A DNA stretch of 64,000 nt from Saccoglossus kowalevskii (Eukaryota > Hemichordata > Enteropneusta > Harrimaniidae): contig NW_003112478.1 in NCBI RefSeq assembly GCF_000003605.2, forward strand, positions 57,443-121,442, given 5' to 3'. Shown here piece after piece: positions 1 to 14,300 of this stretch. The position numbers and the translations under genes were made by a program. Below the pieces are notes generated by a model. That model made no database searches. It worked only from the letters and a program-made list of their open reading frames with translations, and was not told where the DNA came from. How positions within the stretch are numbered: position 1 is the first letter of the stretch; every line of letters starts with the position of its first letter.

Positions 1-58
1 TAGTGTAGTGTAGTGTAGTGTAGTGTAGTGTAGTGTAGTGTAGTGTAGTATAGTGCAG
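1..58. repeat. (TAGTG)n pentanucleotide microsatellite
   Basis: About eleven near-perfect TAGTG units start at the first base, so the array probably continues outside the window. The last units are degraded (tagta, tagtgcagtggtg). Confidence 0.95.
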
Positions 59-60
59 TG

Positions 61-3000
61 GTGCATAGTATAAAACAGAAAAAACACTAGGCTTGATTTA
101 AAACTTCATTATAGTCACCAGTCTTTGCAACGATCATTAATCTAAATAATTGAGAATGTTCAAACAATCGCCACTTTTTCTCTATCGAAAACTGTTTATA
201 GTCGCGAATACTGTTAAAAATACTCAGTTAACATAAAATGTTTCAATGCGTTTGTTATTTTAATTCAACAGAATCCTTGAACGAAATTAGAATTGTCTCC
301 AAGATTTCGATGAAGTCGCGCGACGTCGGAACTTTGACTTCCCCAATCGAAGAAACGACCGATGAAATTGGATCATTTAATTACAAACACTGTGGGAGGG
401 AGTCGAGAGTCGAGTTGACGCACTGCTAAGGCGTGAGCAAACTGATCGTTAATACAAACGCGAAATCAGGTCTTGTTTTAATAACATTGTTTAAACACAG
501 CAAGGTCGTAATTACAGACTGCCAAATCGGCTTTTATCCTCTTCGTTGTTGAGCACCGTTGAATAGACACAATCTTCAGTTGATTTGCGCGGTGGGGTGT
601 AACTGTCATCTCGTTGTTAATACATTTACGTTAAGCAATTATTTTTTTTTTGTAATATTAGGTTACATTCCCTGTGCTTTTATTGTCAGTACTATCGCCA
701 TTACAAACGTTGACGACTTGTCGAATACCCGTGTTGCATTGCGAGAACTATTCTGCAGATTAGAATGTATGATTATTATCACCAATCATGGCAATACATC
801 TCAATAACCGATTTCGCGATTTCCGCCCAAAAGTCATACTGATTTGTCTTTTCAGTTGACGTTTATGTTTATAGATGCCCCCACAATTATATCAATGGAT
901 GACGTTATTTGTTGCCGGAACTGAACGTTAGTTTTATCATGGTACAAGAGTTCCTGTTTGCTATAGATCATGTTTTTCATCTGACATTGCGTATAATTTG
1001 TAACGTAATTGTACGTGCATGCAGGTACAATCTTGATTGAAATTATATGAATGTCGTCGTTGTGTGGGAACGTGTTAGCAATATAGGACGCCGTATTTGT
1101 TTAATTTTAAGGACGTAATTTAGTTCCCAATACAATTGTTTTAAATGCATATATAAATGTTATGTCCCACACATGTTCGTTATTACTACAGATCAATAGA
1201 CGTTGCACTGCTTTTGTGAATTGCACTTTTGACTATAACTACGATATATTATAATCTGGACGATTTATCGCCTTTCAACCAGACACCCTCCAGAGGAGAA
1301 AAGGTCCGCCTCTTTCTTAATTCTCTATATATGACGTAAATTGTATTTATCATATCAACGGAATAATTGATAATTTGCGGAAATAATTAACTACTGTCAA
1401 ACCATCCACTTCAATACCACACGCTGTCGGGTTAAATTGGAACACAAGCAAAACACTAAAAAATATATATAAGACATTTCCCGATTAGGTGTATTTAATT
1501 TATTTTAATCAACGTTGACCTTGACGTCTTAAGGTGAATTTAACGATTTATCGATTATTCTGAACACCCATCTACAGACTCATTAGTGTGGATGGCAACT
1601 AGTGCGCACAGACATTAGGTTATTAGTTGTACATTTCACAAGTTGAAATGAGCATCGTCTAACACTTGTGAAACCAACGCTTCAAAACTCTTCATTTGAA
1701 TACACGTACACATCGTACACACCTAATTGGAAATGCGTTAAGGATCGGTAATTGGATGAACACGATATATGTGAGCTGTACACATGGTTTTCTATCACGT
1801 TTAATCATTCACTGCGTTTAGAAAGAGGACAATCTTTCATGTGAATATTAGTCATACTATCAGCTACCTCTTGTAAATTGTTGACGTGACACAGAAGGTC
1901 ACGTGGTTCAAAAGATATTTCAAATGTTCGAATGCCGGGTTGATTGAAACTAAGCGATAGAAATGTTATTATTCATATTCGCTCAGGTCGTCGCTTGTCG
2001 CAGACAAAACATGTTCAACCAAGTTTCTAAGATACCCTGCTCGAGTTATGCGAAGGACTCACACTAGTTCAATTCAACGTACAGAAGCTGGAATGTGTCA
2101 ATATTTATTGAGTCCAGTCGTTACAAGAAATCAACATACGTTCAATACTTGCTCAACGTACACGTTTTTAGCACGACAGGCGAAGAAAAAGCATTTAGTT
2201 AGCTAGAAAAATACACGGCAGGTCCCGTCTTCAGGTACAGAAGAATATCGCCGTGCATTACCATACACCAATATACATATACTTTATAGGTACTTTTAAA
2301 TCATTTTAAACTGATATTTACCTAAAGAGTGCAGACCACGACAATGACGTCACAAAAATTCATAAAGAGAAATAATAATAATAATAATAGTAACAATCGA
2401 TCGAATAATCCAATATCTCGTTCAATAATTCAATATTTTGCCTCATCATAAAATTAGTTGGTTCCGATGCCCACGTGCGCGATAATACGATACCAGTCAC
2501 AGTTACTAACATCATTTGCAATAACTTTGTATGCAGTGAATGATTGTGTTGAACTACCTTTTCTGATGCTACTCAGAATAATGAGGGCGGTTATACCTCC
2601 GCTCAAACTATATAACCAACTAATAAAAGTGTTTCGGGGGATCTTGACAAAATTAACACTGGTTATAAACCCTGTGTAAAACCATACGAATTATTTTAGA
2701 ATATTCTACGTGATATCCCGTGTACATAACATGTACTTATTTGGACTAAGTAATAACGATACTCCCTAGTCAAGTATCAAAAAATCATGTATATGCTTCA
2801 ACAAACGCGTTTTGAAACTCACATGTACCTGGCATTTTCGTTGCCAAAGCAATTTGACAATTTATGTTTGATTTGATCAATATCACTTCCCAATATAGGA
2901 TTAGCAAATAGTCACACATTATAGGGGGATTTAGCATAACGTCTCGCTTATATGGAAATAACCACGCCCACAGTTTCTTTCAACCCAATAATACACCTTT

Positions 3001-6000
3001 TCTGGTCGCATATGCCGCGAGTTAAAATACGTCGATCTGTCAGAAGGAATGATTGACAGGCACACAAAAGACAATAGTAGAGGCTGAGTTTCGATCAGTA
3101 TTATAATTGGTTCAACCGAATTCACTATTCGCATTTCACAACCCTACGCAAATCGTTGTATTGGACACACATTGACTCTAGCACACCCACGCGCAGCCTT
3201 CGAATTTCCCTCCCGATCTTTCATAAACGGATTCTTAAGAAGGACGAGTTATTATTCAGTAAAGGAAGCACGGTGTGTAGCAGCGCAGTAAGAAGTGCAG
3301 ACACGAACGATTGACTTCATCATCATTTAATTTCAACAAGAGGTAAGTCAAAACACACCATCAGTCTACTAAATTGTATTACTACCTTCGTCCACCAAGA
3401 CAGTTCTGCTTCAATAAAACAAAACGATACTTTTATGCTAAAAAGTACATTTTTCACGCGCTAGTACGACTTTAAGTCGACGTGAATTGTGCGAATGAAT
3501 CTAAACATTATAGCAATGTTGAGCGACATAATTATAGAAATAACTTCCCGACGCATCTTTTTTTTAGGTTATTTAGTGCGCATTCTAATTTGTCTTCATT
3601 GATTTCATCGTCGCGTGGCTAGCTTGTGCCACCAAACGTTATTTGACTTCATTCATAATAGCTATTCTATACCAACCTAAAGTATAGCTAATCGGCCATT
3701 ATATCGTATACCCTCATTCAACACAGATTATATATGCTGCCATTTGTGTGGTTGGAAAAGGATACCTTCTCTCTATATTTTGGTAGTCAATAGAATTCTA
3801 ACGCCTAATACGATTACCAAATAAAACAATGCTCAAAGCGAGATAGTAATTGGAATACCAGTTGAAAGCATTCTCGGTCAATTCTAAATGCACTTACTGA
3901 AATCTATGCTACATACAAATACTTGTCGCATCGGATTTAAAATATATTATTTCTCGTTTGAATCTTCACGATCTTACAAGGCGCTCCTTCAAACAAAAAA
4001 CGCAATGCTCCGTGAAATAAACATAGAAATGTTATCAAAGAAGGTTTCGAGAAGTTTATTCTAGCTTAGAATTGCAGGTACACTTGAATTGAAAGACTTC
4101 ATGCATTTATTCTACATTCTTGTGACTTTGCTAGTTTTGATTCTGATAGTTGATAAAAGAGTTTTGATTAGTTCATTGTACGCAGTTAAATGAACCAATA
4201 AGCAAAGTGATCACTGTGAACTTGAGCTACTTGGTGACTGAAGTGCGCATGTATGATTGCATACGACGTGCCGTTAGACACATGCATCAACTTCGAAACG
4301 TTAACAGCTTGGCACGTTGTATCAGTGCGATTACATTGGATGGAAGCAATATATCTGATTGCGTTTTATTATGTGTGATGGAAATGCATTCATTTTCGAT
4401 CTCTTGACACCGAATAATCTTTTATCAAAAGACAGAATATTCATACTTTTTAAATATGATATTTTTTCTAATTATTTTTCGCAAAGTCAAATAATTATAT
4501 GAAATTTGATATCAGCGTCATATTGCTATATATTTCTAATCTTTACCATTCAAGTATATAATGCATTATAATTAGGCAAATTATGTATGATTACAATGAA
4601 ATCTGCACTTGGTTAACACATTTATACCTGGCATATGATGTGCACGTGTCAGGTGTTGTTTCCAATTTCTTCCGACGATAATTATGACCAATCACCATCA
4701 TTACTTGATTGCTTGATTAATTTCACTAACTTATCACATACATACACTAATCCGAATATCCTCATTGTCCACCTAATAAAGCACAAGAAATTAACATATA
4801 TAACCGAATAATTTTACAGCTTAGTAATGGCTCGCAGTGAGCCGCAAATTTGTACAAAGGTGACTGTTATTTGTTATTAATTCACACAACTGCAGTGTTT
4901 CCTGTTCTCCAATGCCTATGTCAGCAACAGCAATAACGTATTTTGTACGGTACGCACTTTCAAAATCACTCACACTTTTGATTAGGAACTGCGACTACTT
5001 TACTGCTGAACTAAACCTGATGGCATGGAAACAGTGATACCTTTACTTTGAAAGTACGGAATCGAGGTTGTTCGGGTGTCGGGTGAAATGAAATAGGCTG
5101 TAATCTACTACAGTTTCGTAAATTGAGCATGTCATTATTATGTAAAGGCAAGTAATTCACGATTCGCTAAACGAAATACATGTTATTCCTTATAAAAAAA
5201 CAGATCCGTCATAAAGAGGATCTTCTAAGAATAATATCGGCTAAACTGTTATACAAAGCCTTTCAAAATCCTAATTCAAACAACTTAATATCTACATTTT
5301 ACTGATAGCGTCAGCTGTTGAAATGTTTCTCATACTTTGTAACGTATACACACATTAGGAAAACAGAATCCACATACAAGCACCTGCTATCATACCGTAT
5401 AAGTAGAAAGCCCGAGAGAAGGTTTAAGACAGTTTTCCCCCATAAGCAAGTAACTACCGGCACTTTAAAAGGAAAGAGATAGGTTAAACATTTGTATTCA
5501 GAGTGGGAATGTTTGCAAGTACTTTTTTAGATGTATGTTTAATTGTAAAGTATTCTTACCCTCGGCTAGTTGTAGACTTTGTGGGGTCATCAATGAGCGC
5601 AACCCGCTTGCGAGGCAATATATTTACTGTGCTTAGATTTCTAAATTGGAAATCCTCTGTACTTCGTAGTTCGTATGAGTAGTTCTGTTAATAGAAAGCA
5701 AATACATTTACCCGGTTAAAGTAACCTCAATGTGTATGTATATATAACCAAGACAAGAGGTAATACAGTATGAATTACACAATCGTCGGTGTTTTATTGC
5801 ATACTAAGGCAGACCTGTGCCAGTTTATGGGCGTTCAAAACCCCATGTAGTATGTTTTAGTTGCCGTGCATAGCTCCGATTGTGGTCTCCATATAACGGA
5901 GATGGAGTGGTGAATACTGAGTATGCGCATAAGCAGTAAAACGATGTTTACGATAACGTACATTGATCGAAGCAGCTAGATGACATCTACCTACGTTTGA

Positions 6001-9000
6001 TTGTGAAGTTGTAAAATACACAACTAGTAGCAATAATGTTTCAATTTACAGCTGTTTTACGACTGTCGTATAAGATGATTTCCTACATCTGTACGCGTCA
6101 TACTTACGCCTTCCACGTCGCAACCTTATATGTAATTACATTCAGTGTGTATACTTTATGGGAGAAATTGTGAAATACGAATACTAGGTTAGAGTGACCA
6201 TTCAGTCAATGCGAGATACGTCGCAATTGAAAATTATCAAATGTAAGTTTGCTGGGCATTTTACATACTTATTTGTTCTTCTCCTGCTGTTTTATTTATA
6301 CGAGTTCAATATGGGTCCGGTCTTTGTCATATGTCCCTAAACTCAACGTTTCCGTCATTCTTCCCATTTCCTCGAAGTCTACCAATAAAGCAAAATGACC
6401 GGAAATTTGCATTCAATGCGCCTCGTTTCGCCGTTTTCGACTAGTGAATTATTTAACACTGTCCATTATTTTCACTTCCCCTCCTGTATATAAGTGTTTA
6501 GGAACATCGTCTTTAATTAACAATTATTCATGTCATCGGAAACATCACAAAGCCATTTTCATTGCCGTCATGAAAGCACTTTAACTTCGCCTCCCATTAC
6601 CAAATGTTAACACTTTATACCTATAAACCAATTCACACACTCGGCTCATTGGAAATGTCGCCTAGTGTGAATGAATGTCTATTCAGATGGAATGTAGTTT
6701 GTCGTTTCCAGTGGTTGCCCTGGATAGTTGTAGGTAGGCGTTTTTGACACCAAATTGATAAACTGCGCTTTCCGGTTCTGTTTCACTTAGGATATCGAAA
6801 ATAAGAGCAAATTACTATATGCATTTCTTAGCAATGTGCTTGTATGCGTAAATCATTTATGAGTGTGCGTATTTGTACGAGTCGACGATGTTACGTGTTA
6901 CAATCGCCGTATTTTGTTTCATGTCTTTATTTTTTTTTACCTTCACGGACTGCTGTTTCAACTTATTACATTATATATTCAGTATATAATTTTACTATCA
7001 TAAATTACCATACGTAATGTGTTTTTAGATGAGTCATATGGTGTCTGACAATCTTAAATTATGTCTTAATTAATAACATACCCTGATTGAATTCTATCAC
7101 TTAGAATGTTAATATTATTATTAAATATAACCGTTTTCCATGTTTTACGTATACTAGCCCTACTTGGAATTACTCTGTCATACTTTTAGTATGCTTTGTA
7201 AGAAGATAGGTATGCTAAAATTGTATTTACTAACTACGTGCACATATAGTTATGCTATATATCTTGTTCTAAAATTCTGCCTCACAATGTGTGAAATAGA
7301 AGAACACGTCCACAACTTATCCCAGCATGGTTATATAAGGGGATTTTCTTTACACTTTAAGCTGTCGCTTTGGTCTGTGTCAGATTCACATCATGCATCA
7401 CTACACAACATAGTATCCTTTCATGTCAGTCTAGAAAGTAGTATCGAGTTCCAGTGAGCTTAATTATTAATCACGAAAAATAATTTGTATATGAATATTA
7501 TATAGTCGCCATTATGACAATGTTATTATGTGGCTCTTTCCGATAAGCTGAATAAAATAATATATCCTCCTTGTTTACATAAGAATACCAATTGTTAATA
7601 GTGAAAACAATATTTGCTGCAGAATTATAGGACAATTCACTGATTTCAGACATTCCTAAAGGTCTCATCGTACTCGGTACGTGAAAAATCATGTAAAAAA
7701 ATATTTCCCGACTTAGAAACACATGGGCTTATATGGCCAAATATGACCCGTTCAAGTTTCCAGTGCATCGTTTCTAACAACACACAATTTTAAGGAACAA
7801 TTTCGTTTAGATTACATATGCATTAACGCAACTTTGCGAGTAATGGTACTGGATCATAACGGTTTTCTGTTGATAATTACCAGTTTTATTGTCGACCGAG
7901 ATTTTTTTTTTTTCACATTCACATGCGATACGACTGGATTGTTTTCCTATTGGAAACTGATTTTTACAAAGCAAATACACAAAAGGTCAAGGTGGGCAAT
8001 CACAGCTTATACGATGTCTATCCATGTGCATAAGACTATTAAATTCAGCGATTTAGAATTGTAATTGAATGTTGGTATGTTCAATGAACACGTAAATGAG
8101 AATGTGTTCCCGCAATTTGCTTTTCTGAGGTGTTATTTCAACACCCGTACTCCACAGGGACCGTGAAAGCGAAGTGACGTACCCGCTACTGCAGATTTGA
8201 TCAATTTTAGAATTACGATTACCATGGTAACATATCGTAATGCATATGTATTTATAGATTGACAATTATGTGCACGAGTAATATCATTGCAATCAATTTG
8301 ACATCAAGTTCGGTGTTTTTTTATTTCCTTTTTCTTAAACTTTTGCCGTTAACTTTTACTACAAATCCATATATTGTATTAATTCCACTGGCAAATAAAT
8401 GTCTTCTCTTAACTGGCGCCCTTCATTCTTCTTTGTTTAAATATTCGGCCAACGAGATAATTCACGAAATATGTAGTAAGGTTCTTCATTACAATTCATT
8501 AAAAGTGAACATAATTCATAATGAAGTAGCAACAAACATTATTTCCCGGATGTCGGCGTCTTAAATAAGTATTAGACCTAGACCTTAACACTTTTACATT
8601 TGGCTAAAATATATCTGCTTCTAATACGTAATTGAGTACTCACAACATTTCATGCAAAAACTTTATAGAATCAGGTTTATGATTTAGGATATTTGACTAA
8701 TAATTTAATATACACTAATACTAGTGTAAACGAGTCGATTATATATCATAACAAGCAGGATCGCACATACAAGTATTCTTATCTGACGTAAATCGTTGTT
8801 CTAAATGGCGTACTGAACTTCGTATATACGAATTTTACGCATTTGTCTGATCTACATCAGCAATGTAGAAAATGCACATAATACCCAATTATCAGGACCC
8901 CGGTATTTGCTGATTACGGGGGAAAACGGTGTTCTGACGAAAAAGACATAAATTATGTTATTCCTGTCCTTAATGGATTTAATAAGTATTGTTGTGACAA

Positions 9001-11024
9001 CGTGTGGCGGTTGACTGGAACATACCATCGAAATAAATAAACAAAATAAATAGCAACCTGGTGTTCTTGTAATTTTTACAACGCATAAAACTGTTCTTGT
9101 TTGACGCTGTAAGATGTTTTTGTGTACATTTTTTTATTCTGACTCAACCTACCCATCGACGAATATAATATCAGTTTCATTAATTGTTTGCACAGACCAC
9201 AGGCTCCTATATCCATTTACAAATTTATTTGAATAGTCCTCACTGTCATTTACAACACAAAACGTGTCTTTTTTTTCATAAAACGATAACTTCACATTGT
9301 CACTTAGCAATGCCTCGGGTACAACGAATAGAATGAAATGGACTTACTTATTAATCACAAGTCAACTAATTTGTATTCGAAATAATACACGTGTCGTAAC
9401 CGTAAATGAAAACAGAACGCACTTTGTATGACTGATCCATCTTCCGTCCCAGTGACATATCTACGGATATTGAATCAGTAGGTTCATCCTCGCTAACAGT
9501 GATAATTGGATGTACGTGTTAAACTTCATGCAATCACACACAGACTGAATATAACCGGCGACTGCTTTTTTGAGTTCTCCATCCGTAAAACGCAAGTGAC
9601 TAAGCGTGCTTAACTGTCCTTAAGAGGCAACCATGCGGCGATCTATGTTTAACACAAAAAGAGTGCATTCAACTAGTTCTAAAATGGCAAGGTCATAAGA
9701 TACATTATTTGAAGAGGCAGGAATAGATAAACCAATATATTTCTCAGTGCACCAACCATGTTCCCAATGAGGTGTACTTGCGACATTAATAACTCAGGAT
9801 ACCCCACGGTGATCATTGCAACATTCACCGCGCATATTGTGTGCCTTTTATGTCTGACTTAAGGCGGTTCAGGCTGAATTACATGTTTGCTCTACTGAGT
9901 ATGTCTCTGAAAGAAATATTCCAACCATAGAAACCAGCGTAACATATATTTTTCGTAACTTTTCGGTGTCTTATATCTTAGAAAATTTGTCTGGTAACTC
10001 CAATTATCGTTTTTTTGGGTGTCCTGGTCGCACGAAAAGTAATTTTTAATTCGGCTCCAATCTAGACTTGTTAAATTGAACCAAACACGTAACATATTAT
10101 ACAATTGATTGAATTAACCGTGTTTATATTTCTGTATACACCGAAAGGCATAATTTACTATAAATTCAAGAATGTATTATGATACCATTGCCATATTTTC
10201 CAAAATATTAAGCTAAATAATATTCGGATTAGATATTTAGAACGAATCTTATAAACTATAAAAATATTATGTAATGACATATAGAAATGAAAAACACGTA
10301 ATACATGTCACTAATGTATTGACTGGAAAGTATTCAACAAAACAGCAGAATAAATTGCAGTGAACTTATTATCTAAAGTACCGATCTCCAAAAGGATAAC
10401 TCCAGTTTAATATGTATAAGCGATGGTTAATATATAATTACATTTCTGACATTCGTGTGTCTGGCATTATCACAAATAGTTATACAAAAGATTTAAGTAC
10501 GAAACGAAAGTACAGTTCTGAACATTGAAGCCAAAATTCTTTGATATGTAGATTTCATTGAAAACGTATCCACAAATCCCCAATCTCCAATTTTATAATA
10601 TTTGACCGTAAATAGATATAAATCAGGCTAGTAAATTCGAAGGTAGTTTACGTCTGAGTTCACATGATGAAGAGCAAACAGTGAATACATTAATGCTACC
10701 CGGATGCAATAACCCTAGTGTGGTAATCCGTGACTATTTTCTTAGGCTGATGTTTTCAAGTAACATACACACATCAAGTGACTTAATCGCAGATTGGAGT
10801 TTAACGCAATAACAAGTCATCGTTTCCGTACATAGATGTTTAGGTTTCCACTTTTTTATTTTCTCTTTGTCGTGTATTTGATTGTCACGCAGCATAAAAA
10901 GAAGAATTCGTAGTGTTTAAAAATGTTCCAGTTTTCTACTAGTTAGCCGCGTCTATGTTTATATGGTCTGTATAAAGTGACGCCTTATAAGCAACCTTTA
11001 CACTGAACGAGATAAAATAATTCA
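61..11024. other. Gene-poor AT-rich stretch
   Basis: No coding exon could be supported over this 11-kb stretch. The open frames are short (63-101 codons), rich in Phe, Ile, Tyr and Leu as expected of translated AT-rich DNA, and lack recognisable domains or paired splice sites. Only short runs such as AAT triplets near 2370 stand out. It could be intron or intergenic DNA. Confidence 0.6.
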
Positions 11025-11310
<286 letters not shown>

Positions 11311-14300
11311 CGCGTAGTAACTAAAATGAATTAAAATGTAGGTAACATATACTATGTCTAATAATTAGAAATAAAAACGGAATAATTATGACTGTACTGT
11401 TTGCTTGATCTCAGTTAGTTTTATATGTGCGCCGAGTTTTACGAATTTGATTGCGTTATACGAAGCCGAGGCAGATTGAATAAATAATTTCAAGGCACCG
11501 ACAGATAAGAGTGAACAATGTTCAACAATAAACCATGGAAGGTTCGTAAGGATCTGTGTTGTTTAACTGGGTACTGTGCTTGCATGTAAGCGGGTCGCAT
11601 CTGGAGTCTAAGTAATGTTGCAATTATTGATTGATTGATCAAATGATTATTTAATTCAATAATTGGTTTTATTAATTGATTGCAAATATATTACATATAT
11701 CTTTAATTGTTTGTTCTTTCACAGTCATGGCAATGCAATGCCGAGAATAAAACCTGAACTTTTACAACTATCGCATTTACAATGTGGTATATCCTTCGAG
11801 TACGAACATAGCTGAGTTATATAGCCTGGAGACATAATTCCCATATTTCATCTTAATGAATTTCAATTGGATAACTGTGAGCTACAACGTAATGTTCTCT
11901 ACTGGAATAGTCTTTTATCAAGATCATTTGCCAGCAGGGCATTTTTCAGTCGCAAGGACTAAAAAAAACATAAGTTCGTCGTACAGTACTTTCGTTTCAA
12001 CAACTGTGTACAGCAAACGATGATGAATGTATTGAGGAAAGAATAAATTTAATGTACTTTCAAAAAAAAAATATAAAAGACGACAAGACGACGTCAACAA
12101 AGCATGATGTGTTAACGTATACTATCCAGAGTGTGAAATATTGTGGAAATTAGAAATGAACTAGCTGCCGTTATTTGCAACACCTCTTCGTGAAGTCTCG
12201 CGAGACTATAACCATTAGCAAAAATTGATACATTCATCTTTGCCATGAAATATTTTAAATGAGAGTCGTTTTGCATTAAATTCTCATTTCCACATACGTG
12301 TGCAAATATTCCGGGGGCGAATCTCAGATTATGATTTACGAGAGACTACTAGCAGAAGCGCTCGCGTTATGAGCGTTCCGATTCTTGATCACGTGTCAGT
12401 CGGAAACGAATAAAATTATACGATCTTATTTGACTTATCCCAACCTTTCACGTAGTTGAGTTATGCCCTCTAGACATAGTTTTATTAGAGGTCATACTGT
12501 ACATATACTAGTCGCATATATTGATGATTCAGAAACACAAGTTACATTACTATAGTGGAACGATGTATTTGGATCTTAAAATAGGTCATATTAAAAGTAA
12601 ATCCAACCAGCTTTAGTAGATTACAATCAATTACATTGATTGATCAACTTGATAGTATGAAAAAGCTAAACACGAGCTTCAGTTTTTTCTGAGATCATAC
12701 GCAGAGATTGTCTTATCAGATAACGAGAACGACGTGAAAATGAGAGGCGTATATGAGAGACGACGTGATTATCAAGATAGATCCTAAGAACCATTTCTCA
12801 TTCCAGGTGCACTATGTCGTAATACAAGTTACTAAATGCCATGAAATAGATCTTGCTTGAAATGAAATTTGATTTTACCCAACCATATATATGGTTCATC
12901 TATATTTGGAAATTGATTGAACATAAATGCGGAAAAACCTCTCACGAAATACAACATAACATGTCAAATACACTTCGAGCCATTGATGATGAAGTCATCT
13001 TCGTAACATAAATATCCTATATACCCACGAGCGATATCTGCAAAAACATTAAGAATGTTTGCATCTTTTTACATCTTGGTTTAATAATTTTGAAGAGACA
13101 GTAAAAACAATATTAAAACATGTTTTCATGCTCATAACAGGCAATATATGTAATCCATGGTGAGGAAGAAGAAATTTAAGTCAATCCTTTTTTAAGTAAG
13201 CTAGTCATTACTGACAGATTGCACGTAAAAGTCTGGGCATGAGTTAACACAATATTTCGGGGCTTCATGTTATATTCGGAAGATTGCCTCAGTGTCATTC
13301 CCATGAAAATTCCAACAGAACGTGTTAACGTAAATCGTATGAAACAAAACATTCAGAAATCAAAAATGTTGGGTGTGTTCTAGGTAGAAACACACTAGCT
13401 CGTACGATTCCCCACTGTCAGTGTTTAAAAATACGTTATAGAGATATGCAAACAACGTAGCAATCAATTTCATAAGTACAGAAGGAATAAATGTAAAACA
13501 TGTACGCAATTTCTTTTTTTAATTCAAATTTAATAAATCCATCTCTGCTGTCGTTCTGGATGTCGGATCAGTCTAACATCGTGATAGAACGATTAGAAAT
13601 AAACTGACGAAATTACCTATTAAATAATATAATTACATCTTGATTCTAAGCTGGCAGTAAGAATATTGGCACTGGGTTGACCATAATATTTGTCAATATT
13701 TGCATTAGGGGTTACGTTAATGATTATTAATGTTAATGTTCTCACACGGACTTTATATCGATCAATCTGGATCGATAAAGTTGAGTCGATTCAGAACGTG
13801 TTTGTGAATTATACTTGGGTCGATCCACGACTCGACTTGAGCTCCTTAGAAGCATTTCGAATTGTGTGTATAGACGAGAGAAGTGAATATGAAATGAATT
13901 TCAAGATCGAAACTGTTCCTTTTTTGTGTACCATGTACACACATTTTATATATCTGCTGCAATCACTTTCGATCGTCATTTTCAATTCCATGGGACACAT
14001 TCAATTGGGATATGAACAGAATAAAACTGGCATTTCATAATTTGCAGTGAATTTGTCAGTAAATTCTTTGAAGAACAACTTATGACGTCTCGCATTATTA
14101 TGAGTCACGTGTTATGCTTGATTTGGCTAACTTTATTAATCGAATTATGTGAATCGTACGTCAGTCGATCGATATCGCCTAGTATTTTGCTTGAAAAATA
14201 GAATTATTCACAATAGCCCGTAACCAAGACGTCAGTGGTTTATCTATGCTTCCGCTGTGATTCGTAAAAAAGACGAAAATAAAGTTATTGTATAATATGA

